Positions 39,200 to 39,882 of a stretch of DNA of 39,882 nt are shown piece by piece. Position 1 is the stretch's first letter. Every line of letters starts with the position of its first letter. The stretch is from Branchiostoma floridae (lineage: Eukaryota > Chordata > Leptocardii > Amphioxiformes > Branchiostomatidae): NCBI RefSeq assembly GCF_000003815.2, contig NC_049980.1:33502496-33542377 (forward strand), in the 5' to 3' direction. The translations under genes and the position numbers were made by a program. The notes under the pieces are model-generated. The model searched no databases, was not told where the DNA came from, and saw only the letters and a program-made list of their open reading frames with translations.

Positions 39200-39882
39200 T
39201 CATCTCCGCCGTTCCTGGACCGAATGACCTGAAATTTGGCACAGGGGTAGAATGGGCCAATACCTTGATGCTTTTTTCTCAGTTTTTTCATATCTGCCTC
39301 TAAAATGATTTTATTGAGATTTTTTGGTCAATTTTAGACCAAAACTGTATATTTTGGCCCCTGTACCCTGGTATTACAACCAAATGAGCTGAAATTTGAC
39401 AGAGATGTGCCTTAATAATGCCCCCATATAAATTCGATAACACTTTTGGTGTACAGTACAACAAAATGCTTATTTTTGCGATTTTTTGACCAATTTTCTA
39501 CCAAAAAAGGACACTTTTGGTCCCTGTACCCTGGTATTACAACCAAATGAGCTGAAATTTGACAGAGATGTGCCTTGATAATTCCTTCATATAAATTCAA
39601 TAACACTTTTGGTGTACAGTACAAGAAAATGCTTATTTTTGCGATTTTTTGACCAATTTTTGACCAAAAAAGGACACTTTTGGCTCCTGTACCTTGGTAT
39701 TGCAACCGAATGAGCTGAAATTTGACACAGATGTGCCTTGATAATCCCTTCATATAAATTCAATAACACTTTTGGTGTACAGTGCAACAAAATGCTTATT
39801 TTTGCGATTTTGGGCCAATTTTTGACCAAAAAAGGACACTTTTGGCTCCTGTACCCTGGTATTAGAATTAAATGACCTGAAA
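39200..39882. repeat. 163-bp tandem array, four units and more, running off the window
   Basis: The phrase AAATGAGCTGAAATTTGAC begins at 39382, 39545, 39708 and about 39870 (spacing 163, 163, 162), with a diverged first unit at about 39222 (CGAATGACCTGAAATTTGGC). Units share GATGTGCCTTGATAAT, CATATAAATTCAATAACACT, TTTGGTGTACAGTAC and AAAAAAGGACACTTTTGG. The minus strand stays open for 113 codons only because of this repetition. Confidence 0.95.

Noticed and set aside
39412-39829. Minus-strand 113- and 80-codon repetitive proteins
   Set aside because: They lie wholly in the 163-bp tandem array and differ between units because 163 is not a multiple of three.

Overview
This is 39.9 kb of animal genomic DNA containing the 3' half, but not the 3' end, of one gene on the + strand. 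The gene is a Mint/X11 (APBA) family adaptor: an APP-binding phosphotyrosine-binding (PTB) domain followed by PDZ1 and the start of PDZ2. Six coding exons are secure: 4603-4742, 16505-16591, 19662-19844, 36753-36932, 37886-38098 and 38672-38791. All have GT/AG borders, every internal junction is phase 0, and together they read about 307 residues collinear with vertebrate Mint proteins. The N-terminal Munc18/CASK-binding half lies upstream of the window and the rest of PDZ2 lies downstream. The organism is most likely a cephalochordate (amphioxus, Branchiostoma). This is inferred from an invertebrate-like single Mint sequence, long AT-rich introns, many MITEs and tRNA-derived SINEs, and minisatellites at exon borders. 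Species is not proven.

Layout: 1-4602 is intron or upstream DNA with two hAT-type MITEs and tandem repeats. 4603-4742 is the first PTB exon. 4743-16504 is an 11.8 kb intron with minisatellites, SINEs, a MITE, an assembly gap inside a palindromic element, and three exon-like blocks that may be cassette exons. 16505-19844 holds two more PTB exons and a LINE relic. 19845-36752 is a 16.9 kb intron with a nine-unit ~181-bp array, several MITEs and a ~400-bp tandem block. 36753-38791 holds the last PTB exon, PDZ1 and the start of PDZ2. 38792-39882 is intron with a 163-bp tandem array.

The most notable signal is that four of the six exons have their own splice junctions copied in tandem in the adjacent intron. 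Five copies of a ~106-bp unit (branch site, pyrimidine tract, AG, first ~58 exon bases, then an in-frame stop) precede the PTB helix exon. A 96-bp acceptor unit is repeated before the first PTB exon. A 48-bp in-frame acceptor duplication precedes PDZ1. Donor-side copies follow exons 19662-19844, 36753-36932 and 37886-38098. I found no bacterial, CRISPR or intact viral feature, no complete transposase and no second convincing gene.
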